A stretch of 64,000 nt of DNA from Pseudomonas sp. JUb42 (GCF_024807945.1 NZ_JANUFD010000023.1:18582-82581), one strand, 5' to 3'. Positions 46,360 to 55,423 are shown, counted from the stretch's first letter. The notes: generated by a model not told the origin, from the letters alone. Made by a program: numbers and translations.

Positions 46360-46902
46360 CTAGTGAGTGTGCGGAGCTTGCGAGGTCGGGGCCGTGGCGC
46401 CCGGCGACAGGTCCAGTTGCATGAAGGTCAGGTCCAGCCAACGGCCGAACTTGGTGCCCACCTGGGGCATTTGCCCGGTGGTGATGAAACCGAGGCGTTC
46501 GTGCAGGCCTACGGACGCGGTGTTACCGCTTTCGATGGCCGCGACCATCATGTGCTTGTCGCACAGGCGCGCGCGTTCGATCAGGGCTTGCATCAGCAGC
46601 GGGCCGAGGCCTTTGCCGCGCTGGTCGGCGCGCACGTAGACCGAATGCTCAACGGTGTGGCGGAAGCCTTCGAAGGGCCGCCAGTCACCGAACGAGGAAT
46701 AACCCAGGACCTGGCCGTCGTCCTGAACGGCGACGAGGATCGGATAACTCTGGGTCTTGCGCGCGTCAAACCAGGCCTGGCGGTTGGCCAGGTCCACGGG
46801 TTGTTCGTTCCAGATCGCCGTGGTGTTGAGGACGGCGTCGTTGTAGATGTCCAGCACGCCCGGCAGGTCGGCGGGCAGTGCATCGCGAATCAGGAAAGTC
46901 AT
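46360..46902 (-). CDS. GNAT acetyltransferase, phosphinothricin/methionine-sulfoximine type
   Basis: A 180-residue GNAT protein close to the Pat/MddA/PITA group, which acetylate phosphinothricin, methionine sulfone and methionine sulfoximine, glutamine-synthetase inhibitors. Markers: IRDALPADLPGVLDIYNDAV, AVQDDGQVLGYSSFGDWRPFEG, HSVYVRADQRGKGLGPLLM and HERLGFITTGQMPQVGTKFG. In PAO1 the homologue PA4866 lies at the same place, between ureA and ureB. A C-terminal extension (after QLDLSPGA) is Pro/Thr rich. Confidence 0.9.
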   Translation of the reverse strand: MTFLIRDALPADLPGVLDIYNDAVLNTTAIWNEQPVDLANRQAWFDARKTQSYPILVAVQDDGQVLGYSSFGDWRPFEGFRHTVEHSVYVRADQRGKGLGPLLMQALIERARLCDKHMMVAAIESGNTASVGLHERLGFITTGQMPQVGTKFGRWLDLTFMQLDLSPGATAPTSQAPHTH

Positions 46903-46932
46903 GGGCGGTTCTGCGTCCTTGTTGTGCTCGGC

Positions 46933-47235
46933 TCAGGCGATCGGCTGGTGCACCGTGACCAGTTTGGTGCCGTCAGGGAAGGTGGCCTCGACCTGGATCT
47001 CCGGGATCATTTCCGGGATGCCTTCCATGACTTGCTCACGGCTGAGCAGGGTAGTGCCGAAATGCATCAGCTCGGCGACGGTCTGGCCATCCCGGGCGCC
47101 TTCGAGCAGCGCTGCTGAAATATAGGCCATGGCCTCCGGGTAGTTGAGCTTCACGCCCCGGGCCAGGCGCCGTTCGGCGACCAGGCCGGCAGTGAAGATC
47201 AGCATCTTGTCTTTTTCGCGTGGGGTCAGGTCCAT
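46933..47235 (-). CDS. ureA: Urease gamma subunit
   Basis: The 100-residue structural subunit. Full conserved sequence: MDLTPREKDKMLIFTAG, ARGVKLNYPEAMAYISAALL, EGARDGQTVAELMHFGTTLL and VEATFPDGTKLVTVHQPI. It is co-transcribed with ureD; the gap to ureD holds a class B repeat. Confidence 0.98.
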   Translation of the reverse strand: MDLTPREKDKMLIFTAGLVAERRLARGVKLNYPEAMAYISAALLEGARDGQTVAELMHFGTTLLSREQVMEGIPEMIPEIQVEATFPDGTKLVTVHQPIA

Positions 47236-47263
47236 GTTTGTTCCGTATAAAAAGTGGCAGATC

Positions 47264-47350
47264 GTTGGAGCGAGGCTTGCCCGCGAACCAAGCGACGCGG
47301 TGTATCAGGCAAACGGTGTTGAGGCCTTCGCGGGCAAGCCTCGCTCCCAC
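47264..47350. repeat. REPIN, class B, between ureD and ureA
   Basis: Left arm GTTGGAGCGAGGCTTGCCCG and right arm GCGGGCAAGCCTCGCTCCCAC. Confidence 0.88.
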
Positions 47351-47361
47351 AAATTAAAATT

Positions 47362-48201
47362 TCAGGTACTCCAGATCCTCGGTGCCACCGCCTCGCGCCC
47401 CAGCAATACCGGGCGCAACAGCTTCCACAATGCAATCAGCCAGGCCCGGGCATGCAGGGCCTCGTCGGCCAGGCAGCGGGCGACTACCAGCCCCGGTAGT
47501 TGGGTCAGGTCGCCGCGCACGTTGCTGTTCAGCGAGCGACAGGTTTCCAGCAGTTCGCTGTCGATCTCGCCGGTAATCAGCAGGGTGGCGAACACGCTCT
47601 TGCCATCCAGGCCCATGGGCGAGTCGAGCAGGCCGTCGCCGCCGATGATGCGTTGCCGTTCGTGCCAGAGCAATTGGCCATCGCGGCGGATATCCAGGTG
47701 CGACTGAAAATGCCCCTGGGCGAAACGTTCGTCACTGGCCGGTCGGCCCAAGGCCACCACATCCCAGTAAAGCAGGCGAGCGTCGCCTTGCAGTTCGATA
47801 CGGGTAGTGAGTTCGGCCTGGGCGGCGCTGAACACGATGGTTTCCTGGGGTAGCCATTCCAGCGTGGCGCCGGGGGCTACCTTCAATTCAAGCTGCTGAT
47901 AGGCCGGGCCTGCGGCGCGATACCACTTGGCCGCGCCGGGGCTGGTCAGTTGCGCCCAGGCATCGGGGCCGACCGTGGCCGAGATATTCAGCCGGTCACC
48001 GCCCGCGATACCGCCGGGTGGGTGGACGATGATGTGCTGGCAGACTTGCGGGCCTTCGGCGTACAGGTGTTTCTGCACGCGCAGCGGGCCGATATGGCGT
48101 CGTTGCACCGGCCGCGTACTATCGCCGAAACGCCCATAGCCCAGCTCCAGCTCGGCGTGCCAGCTGGGGGTGAACAGGGCGGTGTGGGCAGGAAGATTCA
48201 T
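47362..48201 (-). CDS. ureD: Urease accessory protein UreD
   Basis: A 279-residue UreD (UreH) protein, which binds apo-urease and channels nickel from UreFG. Conserved GPLRVQKHLYAEG, VHPPGGIAGGDRL, SPGAAKWYRA, LEWLPQETIVFSAAQ and GLVVARCLADEALHARAWL. It begins 38 nt after the urtE stop, so urea uptake and urease assembly are transcribed together. Confidence 0.97.
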   Translation of the reverse strand: MNLPAHTALFTPSWHAELELGYGRFGDSTRPVQRRHIGPLRVQKHLYAEGPQVCQHIIVHPPGGIAGGDRLNISATVGPDAWAQLTSPGAAKWYRAAGPAYQQLELKVAPGATLEWLPQETIVFSAAQAELTTRIELQGDARLLYWDVVALGRPASDERFAQGHFQSHLDIRRDGQLLWHERQRIIGGDGLLDSPMGLDGKSVFATLLITGEIDSELLETCRSLNSNVRGDLTQLPGLVVARCLADEALHARAWLIALWKLLRPVLLGREAVAPRIWST

Positions 48202-48239
48202 AGGGGTCGTTGTCGTTCTGTGAAGGTAAGCACCTTAGA

Positions 48240-48938
48240 TCAAATCGTTACCAGGCCGCGAACACCTTCGCTTTCCATATTCTCGCCACGGCCCTGCTGG
48301 ACGATTTCGCCACGCGACATCACCAGGTATTGATCGGCCAGCTCGGCGGCGAAATCGTAGAACTGCTCCACCAGCAGAATCGCCATGTCGCCGCGCTCGG
48401 CGAGCTTCTTGATCACCGCGCCAATCTCCTTGATCACCGACGGCTGGATGCCTTCCGTGGGTTCGTCGAGGATCAGCAGGCGTGGGCGACTGGCCAACGC
48501 CCGGCCAATGGCCAGTTGCTGTTGCTGGCCGCCGGACAGGTCGCCGCCACGGCGTTGCTTCATCTGCAGCAGCACCGGGAACAATTCGTAGATAAAGGCC
48601 GGGACTTCCTTGGCTTCGGAGCCAGGAAAGCGCGACAGGCCCATCAACAGATTTTCTTCAACCGTCAGGCGCCCGAAGATCTCGCGACCCTGGGGCACGT
48701 AGGCGATCCCGGCATGCACGCGCTGATGGGGCTTGAAGCCGGTAATGGCCTTGCCTTCCCACTGCACCGAGCCTTCCTTGGATGGCAGCAGGCCCATCAG
48801 CACCTTGAGCAGGGTGGTCTTGCCCACGCCGTTACGGCCCAGCAGACAGGTCACTTCGCCGATCTTCACGTCAAAGGACAGACCGCGCAGGATGTGGCTG
48901 CCGCCGTAATACTGGTGAAGCTTTTCAACTTGGAGCAT
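48240..48938 (-). CDS. urtE: Urea ABC transporter ATPase UrtE
   Basis: A 232-residue ABC ATPase: MLQVEKLHQYYGGSHILRG start, Walker A GRNGVGKTT, signature LSGGQQQQLAIGRALA, Walker B LLILDEPTEGIQPS, H-loop replaced by VEQFYDF. The ATG at 48938 follows AGGAAC. Second ATPase of the urea importer; functions with UrtD. The gap to urtD has a class D inverted repeat. Confidence 0.96.
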   Translation of the reverse strand: MLQVEKLHQYYGGSHILRGLSFDVKIGEVTCLLGRNGVGKTTLLKVLMGLLPSKEGSVQWEGKAITGFKPHQRVHAGIAYVPQGREIFGRLTVEENLLMGLSRFPGSEAKEVPAFIYELFPVLLQMKQRRGGDLSGGQQQQLAIGRALASRPRLLILDEPTEGIQPSVIKEIGAVIKKLAERGDMAILLVEQFYDFAAELADQYLVMSRGEIVQQGRGENMESEGVRGLVTI

Positions 48939-48954
48939 TCGTTCGTTCCTCACA

Positions 48955-49044
48955 AGCGGCGAGCTACAAGCTTCAAGCCGCAAGAAAAAGCAGTTCGGAG
49001 TACGCGCTTCTAGCTTGTCGCTTACAGCTCGAAGCTCGCAGCTG
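48955..49044. repeat. Inverted AGCT-rich repeat, class D
   Basis: Left arm GCGGCGAGCTACAAGCTTCA and a right arm that is an imperfect complement (GCTCGAAGCTCGCAGCTG end). It occupies the urtD-urtE gap; related to the element at 43585-43655. Confidence 0.7.
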
Positions 49045-49052
49045 GGCGCTTT

Positions 49053-49925
49053 TCAGCGCCCCAGATACACCTCGATCACCCGCTCATCCGCCTGCACTTC
49101 TTCCAGCGATCCTTCGGCCAGCACGCTGCCCTGGTGCAGCACCGTGACGTGGTCGGCGATGGTGCCGACGAAGCCCATATCGTGTTCCACCACCATCAGC
49201 GAATGCTTGCCCGCCAGGCTCTTGAACAGTTCGGCGGTGAATTCGGTTTCGGCGTCGGTCATGCCCGCTACCGGCTCGTCGAGCAGCAGCAATTGCGGGT
49301 CCTGGACCAGCAGCATGCCGATCTCGAGGAACTGTTTCTGGCCGTGGGACAACAAGCCTGCCGGGCGATGCATAGACGTGGTCAGGCGGATGGTGTCCAG
49401 TACCTGGGCGATGCGGTCCTGCTGTTCGCCACTCAGGCGCGCGCGCAGGCTGGCCCATACCGATTTGTCGGTCTTCTGCGCCAGCTCGAGGTTTTCAAAC
49501 ACGCTGAGGGCTTCGAATACCGTGGGTTTCTGGAACTTGCGACCGATGCCGGCCTGGGCGATCTGCACTTCGCTCATTTGCGTCAGGTCCAGGGTTTCGC
49601 CGAACCAGGCCTTGCCGTGGCTGGGGCGAGTCTTGCCGGTGATCACGTCCATCAGGGTGGTCTTGCCCGCGCCGTTGGGGCCGATGATGCAGCGCAGCTC
49701 GCCAACGCCGATGTACAGGTTCAGGTCGTTCAGGGCCTTGAAGCCATCGAAGCTGACGCTGATGTCTTCCAGAGTCAGGATGGTGCCGTGGCGCGTGTTG
49801 AGGCCCTGGCCTGCCGCCTGGCCGAGGCCGATGGCGTCACGGCTGGTACCGGCGTCCTTGTTCGGCGACAGCAGCGGCTCGTAGGCCGGTTCCAGCATGA
49901 ACGAGGGAGTCGGAGTGGTTTTCAT
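49053..49925 (-). CDS. urtD: Urea ABC transporter ATPase UrtD
   Basis: A 290-residue ABC ATPase with Walker A GPNGAGKTT, signature LSHGQKQFLEIGMLL, Walker B LLLLDEPVAGMTD and VVEHDMGFVG. The N-terminal extension of about 45 residues (MKTTPTPSFMLEPAYEPLLS) is longer than in LivG and fits UrtD. Overlaps urtC by 4 nt (ATGA). Energises urea import through UrtBC. Confidence 0.97.
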   Translation of the reverse strand: MKTTPTPSFMLEPAYEPLLSPNKDAGTSRDAIGLGQAAGQGLNTRHGTILTLEDISVSFDGFKALNDLNLYIGVGELRCIIGPNGAGKTTLMDVITGKTRPSHGKAWFGETLDLTQMSEVQIAQAGIGRKFQKPTVFEALSVFENLELAQKTDKSVWASLRARLSGEQQDRIAQVLDTIRLTTSMHRPAGLLSHGQKQFLEIGMLLVQDPQLLLLDEPVAGMTDAETEFTAELFKSLAGKHSLMVVEHDMGFVGTIADHVTVLHQGSVLAEGSLEEVQADERVIEVYLGR

Positions 49926-51001
49926 TGTTCGCCCCTTTTCTTGAGCAGACCAATCACACCCTTGGGCAGATACAGGGTCACGATGATGAACAGTGCGCCG
50001 AGGAAGAATAGCCAGTACTCGGGGAAAGCCACGGTGAACCAGCTCTTCATGCCGTTTACCAATCCGGCGCCGAGCAGCGGGCCGATCAGCGTGCCGCGCC
50101 CGCCCAGGGCAACCCAGACGGCAGCCTCGATGGAGTTGGTCGGCGACATTTCGCTGGGGTTGATGATGCCGACTTGCGGCACATACAAGGCTCCGGCCAA
50201 GCCGCACAACACCGCACTCAGGACCCAGACGAACAGCTTGAAACCGCGTGGATCGTAGCCGCAGAACATCAGGCGGTTTTCGGCGTCGCGCACGGCGGTC
50301 AGGACCCGGCCGAACTTGCTTTGGGCCAGGCGCCAGCCAAGGAACAGACTGGCGACCAGCAGCACCACCGTGGCGATAAACAGCGCCGCCCGCGTGCCTT
50401 GGGAGCTGATGCTGAAACCGAGAATGCTGCGGAAGTTGGTGAAGCCGTTATTGCCGCCGAAGCCGGTTTCGTTGCGGAAGAACAACAGCATGCCGGCGAA
50501 GGTCAGGGCTTGGGTCATGATCGAGAAATACACGCCCTTGATCCGCGAGCGGAAGGCAAAGAAACCGAAGACCAGCGCCAGCAGCCCTGGCGCCAGTACC
50601 ACCAGACACATAGCCCAGAGGAAGTGCTGGGTGCCGCTCCAGTACCACGGCAGTTCGGTCCATGACAGGAAGGTCATGAAGGCGGGCAATTCATCGCCCG
50701 ATGCCTGGCGCATCAGGTACATGCCCATGGCGTAGCCGCCGAGGGCGAAGAACAGGCCATGGCCCAGGGACAGCAGCCCGGCGTAGCCCCAGACCAGGTC
50801 CAGGGCCAGGGCGACGATGGCGTAGCAAAGGATCTTGCCGACCAGGGTCAGGGTGTAGGCCGACACTTGCAGGCTGTTGTCGGCAGGCAGCAGCGACAAA
50901 AGCGGCAGGGCCAGCAATACGGCCAGTACCACGGCGCCAATCACCAGCGTGCCCTTGGGGCCGACCTTTTGTGCAGCAGTTAGCATCAATGGCTGGCTCA
51001 T
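49922..51001 (-). CDS. urtC: Urea ABC transporter permease UrtC
   Basis: A 359-residue LivM-type inner-membrane permease with about ten helices; conserved LCYAIVALALDLVWGYAGLL and SLGHGLFFALGGYAMG, and the ATPase-coupling loop RLAQSKFGRVLTAVRDAENR. Overlaps urtD by 4 nt (ATGA) and urtB by 1 nt. Confidence 0.97.
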   Translation of the reverse strand: MSQPLMLTAAQKVGPKGTLVIGAVVLAVLLALPLLSLLPADNSLQVSAYTLTLVGKILCYAIVALALDLVWGYAGLLSLGHGLFFALGGYAMGMYLMRQASGDELPAFMTFLSWTELPWYWSGTQHFLWAMCLVVLAPGLLALVFGFFAFRSRIKGVYFSIMTQALTFAGMLLFFRNETGFGGNNGFTNFRSILGFSISSQGTRAALFIATVVLLVASLFLGWRLAQSKFGRVLTAVRDAENRLMFCGYDPRGFKLFVWVLSAVLCGLAGALYVPQVGIINPSEMSPTNSIEAAVWVALGGRGTLIGPLLGAGLVNGMKSWFTVAFPEYWLFFLGALFIIVTLYLPKGVIGLLKKRGEQ

Positions 51002-52590
51002 CAGTCGATCACCCGTCCTTTCAGTGCGAAGAGGCCTTGCGGACGTTTCTGGATAAACAGAATGATCAGCGCCAGGATGAGGATCTTGCCCAGTACGGCA
51101 CCGATCTGCGGTTCGAGAATCTTGTTGGCGATGCCCAGGCCGAAGGCTGCGGTGATGCTACCGGCCAACTGGCCGACGCCGCCGAGCACCACCACCAGGA
51201 ACGAGTCGATGATGTAGCTCTGGCCCAGGTCCGGGCCGACGTTGCCGATCTGGCTGAGGGCCACGCCGCCGAGCCCGGCGATGCCGGAGCCCAGGCCGAA
51301 AGCCATCATGTCGATACGTCCGGTGGGCACGCCGCAGCAGGCCGCCATATTGCGATTTTGGGTCACGGCGCGCACGTTCAGGCCCAGACGGGTCTTGTTC
51401 AGCAGCAGCCAGGTCAGCAGCACGACGAACAGGGCGAAGGCGATGATGACGATGCGGTTGTACGGCAGCACCAGGTTGGGCAACACCTGGATCCCGCCGG
51501 ACAGCCATTCGGGGTTGGCGACTTCGACGTTCTGCGCGCCGAAGATCAAGCGCACCGCCTGGATCAGCATCAGGCTGATGCCCCAGGTGGCGAGCAGGGT
51601 TTCCAGCGGGCGGCCGTACAGATGGCGGATCACCGTGCGTTCCAGGGCCATGCCGATCAGCGCGGTGATCAGGAAGGCCACCGGCAGGGCCACCAGCGGA
51701 TAGAACTCCAGTGCCCCCGGTGCATAGCGTTGGAAAAACAGCTGCACCATGTAAGTCGAGTAAGCGCCCAGCATCAGCATCTCGCCGTGGGCCATGTTGA
51801 TCACACCCAGCAGGCCGAAGGTAATCGCCAGGCCCAGGGCCGCCAGCAGCAGGATCGAACCCAGGGAAATGCCGCTGAACACCTGACCAAGCACTTCGCC
51901 GATCATCAGTTTGCGTTTGACCTGGGCCAGGCTGGTCTCGGCGGCCAGGTGCACGGTGGCATCCGGTTCGACGCCGGGGGCGAGCAGGCCTTCAAGGCGG
52001 GTACGGGCCAGCGGGTCGCCGGTTTCACCGAGCAGACGCACGGCGGCCAGGCGAATGGTCGGGCTGCTGTCCACCAGTTGCAGGTTGGCCAGTGCCAGGC
52101 TCAGGGCGCTGCGCACCGTGGTGTCGTTTTCGTTGGCGACTTCCCGGGTCAGCAGGTCGAGTTGCGCCGGGCGCGCGCTTTTTTGCAGTTGCAAGGCAGC
52201 GCTCAGGCGCAGTTTGGCGTCGGCGGCCAGCAGCTGGTGGCTGGCCAGGGCGTTTTCCACCAGGCCGCGCAGGCGGTTGTTCAGGCTGATGGCCTGGGGT
52301 TCATCGGGCGTCGGCGCATCGGCTACGGCAGGTGCGGCGGGATCGACGGCGGTGAAGCTGTCGCCATTCTGGATATAGGCGCGGTTGCTGCTGTCAGCGG
52401 CGACGCGGCCTTCCTGCAGGGCGATGATCAGTTCGACACGAGCCGGGTCGGGCTTGGCCGCCCAGGCTTCGAGCAATTCGGCACGCTCGGCGGATTCACC
52501 GGCGACAAAGTCGCTGGCATCGCTGGCGTGGGCTGCCATAGGCAGCAGTAAAGCGAGGGCAAGGATGATGCGGTGCAAGGCATTGGGCAT
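51001..52590 (-). CDS. urtB: Urea ABC transporter permease UrtB
   Basis: A 529-residue permease. Residues 1-22 are a signal peptide (MPNALHRIILALALLLPMAAHA), followed by about 200 residues of a periplasmic helical, HEAT-like region that distinguishes UrtB from LivH, then the permease core (GSILLLAALGLAITFGLLGV, INMAHGEMLMLGAYSTYM). The ATG at 52590 is the signal start; residues upstream would be translated repeat sequence. A class B repeat separates it from urtA. Confidence 0.96.
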   Translation of the reverse strand: MPNALHRIILALALLLPMAAHASDASDFVAGESAERAELLEAWAAKPDPARVELIIALQEGRVAADSSNRAYIQNGDSFTAVDPAAPAVADAPTPDEPQAISLNNRLRGLVENALASHQLLAADAKLRLSAALQLQKSARPAQLDLLTREVANENDTTVRSALSLALANLQLVDSSPTIRLAAVRLLGETGDPLARTRLEGLLAPGVEPDATVHLAAETSLAQVKRKLMIGEVLGQVFSGISLGSILLLAALGLAITFGLLGVINMAHGEMLMLGAYSTYMVQLFFQRYAPGALEFYPLVALPVAFLITALIGMALERTVIRHLYGRPLETLLATWGISLMLIQAVRLIFGAQNVEVANPEWLSGGIQVLPNLVLPYNRIVIIAFALFVVLLTWLLLNKTRLGLNVRAVTQNRNMAACCGVPTGRIDMMAFGLGSGIAGLGGVALSQIGNVGPDLGQSYIIDSFLVVVLGGVGQLAGSITAAFGLGIANKILEPQIGAVLGKILILALIILFIQKRPQGLFALKGRVID

Positions 52591-52641
52591 ATCGGGTGTC
52601 CTGAGAGCCAGTCCCCTCTGCCATGTAGCACATAGAGGACT

Positions 52642-52732
52642 GTGGGAGCGTGGCTTGCCCGCGAATCGGTCGGTATACCGACACATTTTCAGGGTTTGAA
52701 ATACCGCCTTCGCGGGCAAGCCTCGCTCCTAC
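52642..52732. repeat. REPIN, class B, between urtA and urtB
   Basis: Left arm GTGGGAGCGTGGCTTGCCCG (one change) and right arm GCGGGCAAGCCTCGCTCCTAC. Confidence 0.88.
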
Positions 52733-52744
52733 AAATTCAGATGC

Positions 52745-54010
52745 TTAGTTGCTCTTCACCGCATAGTCAGGCTTCTTGTCGTTGCCAGGGATGAACGGGC
52801 TCCACGGCTGGGCGCGGATTGGCTCCTTGGTTTTCCAGACGACGTTGAACTGACCGTCAGCCTTGATCTCGCCGATCATCACCGGCTTGTGCAGGTGGTG
52901 GTTGGTCTTGTCCATGGTCAGGGTAAAGCCCGACGGCGCAGCGAAGGTCTGGCCGGCCATGGCTTCGCGGACCTTGTCGACGTCAGTGGACTTGGCTTTC
53001 TCGACCGCCTGGGCCCACATGTGGATGCCCACGTAGGTGGCTTCCATCGGGTCGTTGGTCACCGCCTTGTCGGCGTTCGGCAGGTTGTGCTTCTTGGCGT
53101 AGGCTTTCCAGTCGGCGACGAACTTGGTGTTGACCGGGTTTTTCACTGATTCGAAGTAGTTCCAGGCAGCCAGGTTACCCACCAGCGGCTTGGTATCGAC
53201 GCCACGCAGTTCTTCTTCGCCGACCGAGAAGGCCACGACCGGTACGTCGGTGGCTTTCAGGCCCTGGTTGCCCAGTTCCTTGTAGAACGGCACGTTGGAG
53301 TCGCCGTTGACGGTGGAGATCACTGCCGTCTTGCCGCCCGCCGAGAACTTCTTGATGTTGGCCACGATGGTCTGGTAGTCGGCATGGCCGAACGGGGTGT
53401 AGACCTCTTCGATGTCCTTGTCCGCTACACCTTTGGAGTGCAGGAACGAGCGCAGGATCTTGTTGGTGGTACGCGGGTAGACGTAGTCGGTGCCCAGCAG
53501 GAAGAAGCGCTTGGCTGCGCCACCGTCTTCGCTCATCAGGTACTCGACCGCAGGGATGGCCTGCTGGTTAGGCGCTGCACCGGTGTAGAACACGTTCGGC
53601 GACATTTCTTCGCCTTCGTACTGCACGGGGTAGAACAGCAGGCCGTTGAGTTCTTCGAACACCGGCAGCACCGATTTGCGCGATACCGAGGTCCAGCAGC
53701 CGAACACCACGGCAACTTTGTCCTGGGTCAGCAACTGACGGCCTTTCTCGGCGAACAGCGGCCAGTTGGAGGCCGGATCGACCACCACAGGCTCCAGCAT
53801 CTTGCCGTTGACGCCACCCTTGGCGTTGATTTCGTCGATGGTCATCAGGGCCATGTCCTTCAGGGACGTCTCGGAGATGGCCATGGTCCCGGAAAGCGAG
53901 TGCAGGATACCGACCTTGATGGTCTCGGCAGCTTGAACGGTCCATGTAAGACCCATGGCGGCGATAGACGCGGACAGGGTGAAAGCTTTGATCAGACTGC
54001 GACGCTTCAT
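52745..54010 (-). CDS. urtA: Urea ABC transporter substrate-binding protein UrtA
   Basis: A 421-residue periplasmic urea-binding protein. The N-terminus MKRRSLIKAFTLSASIAAMG has a twin-arginine pattern (RRSLIK), so Tat export is possible; cleavage after VQA. The type I binding lobes include GILHSLSGTMAISETSLKD, FGCWTSVSRKSVLPVFE, VQYEGEEMSPNVFYTGAAPN and the urea-pocket residues of the family. The first gene of a 10-kb operon with a sigma-54 promoter upstream. The ATG at 54010 is fixed by the signal peptide; the in-frame extension upstream is non-coding. Confidence 0.97.
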   Translation of the reverse strand: MKRRSLIKAFTLSASIAAMGLTWTVQAAETIKVGILHSLSGTMAISETSLKDMALMTIDEINAKGGVNGKMLEPVVVDPASNWPLFAEKGRQLLTQDKVAVVFGCWTSVSRKSVLPVFEELNGLLFYPVQYEGEEMSPNVFYTGAAPNQQAIPAVEYLMSEDGGAAKRFFLLGTDYVYPRTTNKILRSFLHSKGVADKDIEEVYTPFGHADYQTIVANIKKFSAGGKTAVISTVNGDSNVPFYKELGNQGLKATDVPVVAFSVGEEELRGVDTKPLVGNLAAWNYFESVKNPVNTKFVADWKAYAKKHNLPNADKAVTNDPMEATYVGIHMWAQAVEKAKSTDVDKVREAMAGQTFAAPSGFTLTMDKTNHHLHKPVMIGEIKADGQFNVVWKTKEPIRAQPWSPFIPGNDKKPDYAVKSN

Positions 54011-54073
54011 TGGGCTTGCTCCATTCTTGGATTTCGACAAGACGCACGGGAATAAATACCTGTGAAGATCTTT

Positions 54074-54090
54074 AGCAAAGGCTGGGCCAA
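54074..54090 (-). promoter_or_regulatory. Sigma-54 promoter of the urt-ure operon
   Basis: Read on the minus strand, TTGGCCCAGCCTTTGCT matches YTGGCACGRNNNTTGCW at all fixed positions except two, with exact spacing. The expected start is near 54063, 53 nt before the urtA ATG. Confidence 0.68.
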
Positions 54091-54184
54091 CGAAGGAAAA
54101 GTCGTTGTAGAGCAGTAAGTTGACGAGTTGGACAGGAAATATCGCACCAAGGTGGGACTTGGCTGTGGTGCATGGTCGTCCGGG

Positions 54185-54201
54185 TGCGCCTGCGTGGTGC
54201 G
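54185..54201. promoter_or_regulatory. Putative NtrC-binding palindrome upstream of urtA
   Basis: TGCGCCTGCGTGGTGCG differs from TGCACC-N4-TGGTGCA at two fixed bases. Centre about 130 nt upstream of the predicted start. Further half-sites GCACCA (54144) and TGGTGC (54166) lie closer. Confidence 0.55.
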
Positions 54202-54221
54202 TTGTCGGCGGGTAGCGAATT

Positions 54222-54311
54222 GTGGGAGCGAATTCATTCGCGAATAGGGTGGTTCGAACGATAGAGCTGCATCGTATGTACTGGCCTCTTCGCGAATGAA
54301 TTCGCTCCCAC
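54222..54311. repeat. REPIN, class A
   Basis: GTGGGAGCGAATTCATTCGC and GCGAATGAATTCGCTCCCAC. Fills most of the remaining gap between urtA and the ABC permease. Confidence 0.92.
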
Positions 54312-54369
54312 AATATGCTCCTCCTTAAGTGCTTCCACGGGGATTGAATCTGCAAGCGCTGGTTGTCGA

Positions 54370-55389
54370 TTAACGCTTGCGCATCAACCCAATAAAAAAC
54401 AACCCGCCAATCGCCGCCGTGGCCACGCCTATGGGCAGGTCTTCCGGGGCGATCAGGGTGCGGGCGGCGACGTCGACCCAGATCAGAAACAGGCTGCCGA
54501 GCAAAACACACACCGGCAACAGCCGCCGATGCTCGGCCCCGACCAGGCGCCGGGCGATGTGCGGGACCATCAGGCCGACAAAGCCGATGGAGCCGCTGAT
54601 GGCCACCATGACCCCGGTCATCAGCGAGGCGATCAGGAACACCTTGATGCGCACGTGACGGGCGTTCAGGCCCAGGGTCACGGCGGTCTGCTCGCCTGCC
54701 ATCAAAGCGTTCAAGGCCCGCGCCATGGCCAGCAGCAGGATCAGCCCGAGCAATACGCTGAAGGCCGGAATACCCAGCAACTCCCAGCGCGCCAGACCGA
54801 GGCCGCCGAGCATCCAGAACATCACGGCCGAGCTGGCGCGATGGTCGCCGAGAAACAGCAGCAGGTTGGCCACGGCCATCATCACGAAGGACACGGCGAT
54901 GCCGCACAGCAGCAGGCGATCACTGTCCAGCCGCCCGCTGCGACTGGCGATCAGCAGCACCATGAACATGCTCAACATGGCGCCAATGAACGCGGCCAGG
55001 GGCAGGGTCAATACGCCGATGATTTCGCCGACATGCAGCACCACGATCACCGCGCCCAAGGTTGCGCCGGAGGTCACGCCCAGCAGATGCGGGTCGGCCA
55101 GGGGGTTGCGGGTTACCGCTTGCAGCACCGCACCGGTCAGCGCCAGCCCGGCACCCACCAGTGCACCGAGGAGCATGCGTGGGACGCGGATCAGCCAGAC
55201 GATGTGCTCCTGCCCGGCAGTCCAGGCCTGATTGACCGCGCCGAGCCCGAACAACTTGTGCAGCAGGATCCGCCCGACCACCTCAGCCGGCACCGGTGCC
55301 GGGCCGAAGCCCAGAGACAGCACACAGGACAGTAGCAGGGCGGTGAACAGTGCCAGGAGCAGCAGGCGGTAGCGGTTAACACCGCTCAT
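54370..55389 (-). CDS. FecCD-family ABC permease (iron/cobalamin type)
   Basis: A 339-residue BtuC/FecCD-type permease with about ten helices. Landmarks: RVPRMLLGALVGAGLALTGA, NPLADPHLLGVTSGATLGA, GSIGFVGLMVPHIARRLVG and the final APEDLPIGVATAAIGG. It is the last gene of a three-gene importer (ATPase, binding protein, permease) with a class A repeat before it. Cargo is iron-siderophore or cobalamin; cobalamin is the better guess given the nearby cob genes. The ATG at 55389 was chosen; an upstream ATG gives a non-membrane tail. Confidence 0.93.
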   Translation of the reverse strand: MSGVNRYRLLLLALFTALLLSCVLSLGFGPAPVPAEVVGRILLHKLFGLGAVNQAWTAGQEHIVWLIRVPRMLLGALVGAGLALTGAVLQAVTRNPLADPHLLGVTSGATLGAVIVVLHVGEIIGVLTLPLAAFIGAMLSMFMVLLIASRSGRLDSDRLLLCGIAVSFVMMAVANLLLFLGDHRASSAVMFWMLGGLGLARWELLGIPAFSVLLGLILLLAMARALNALMAGEQTAVTLGLNARHVRIKVFLIASLMTGVMVAISGSIGFVGLMVPHIARRLVGAEHRRLLPVCVLLGSLFLIWVDVAARTLIAPEDLPIGVATAAIGGLFFIGLMRKR

Positions 55390-55423
55390 ATCAAACACAA
55401 CCATTTGAAGGCACATGATCTCT

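Noticed and set aside
52591..52719. N-terminal extension of UrtB
   Set aside because: The frame upstream of the ATG at 52590 is translated repeat sequence, and the signal peptide begins at that ATG. The same argument removes upstream extensions of urtA and urtD.
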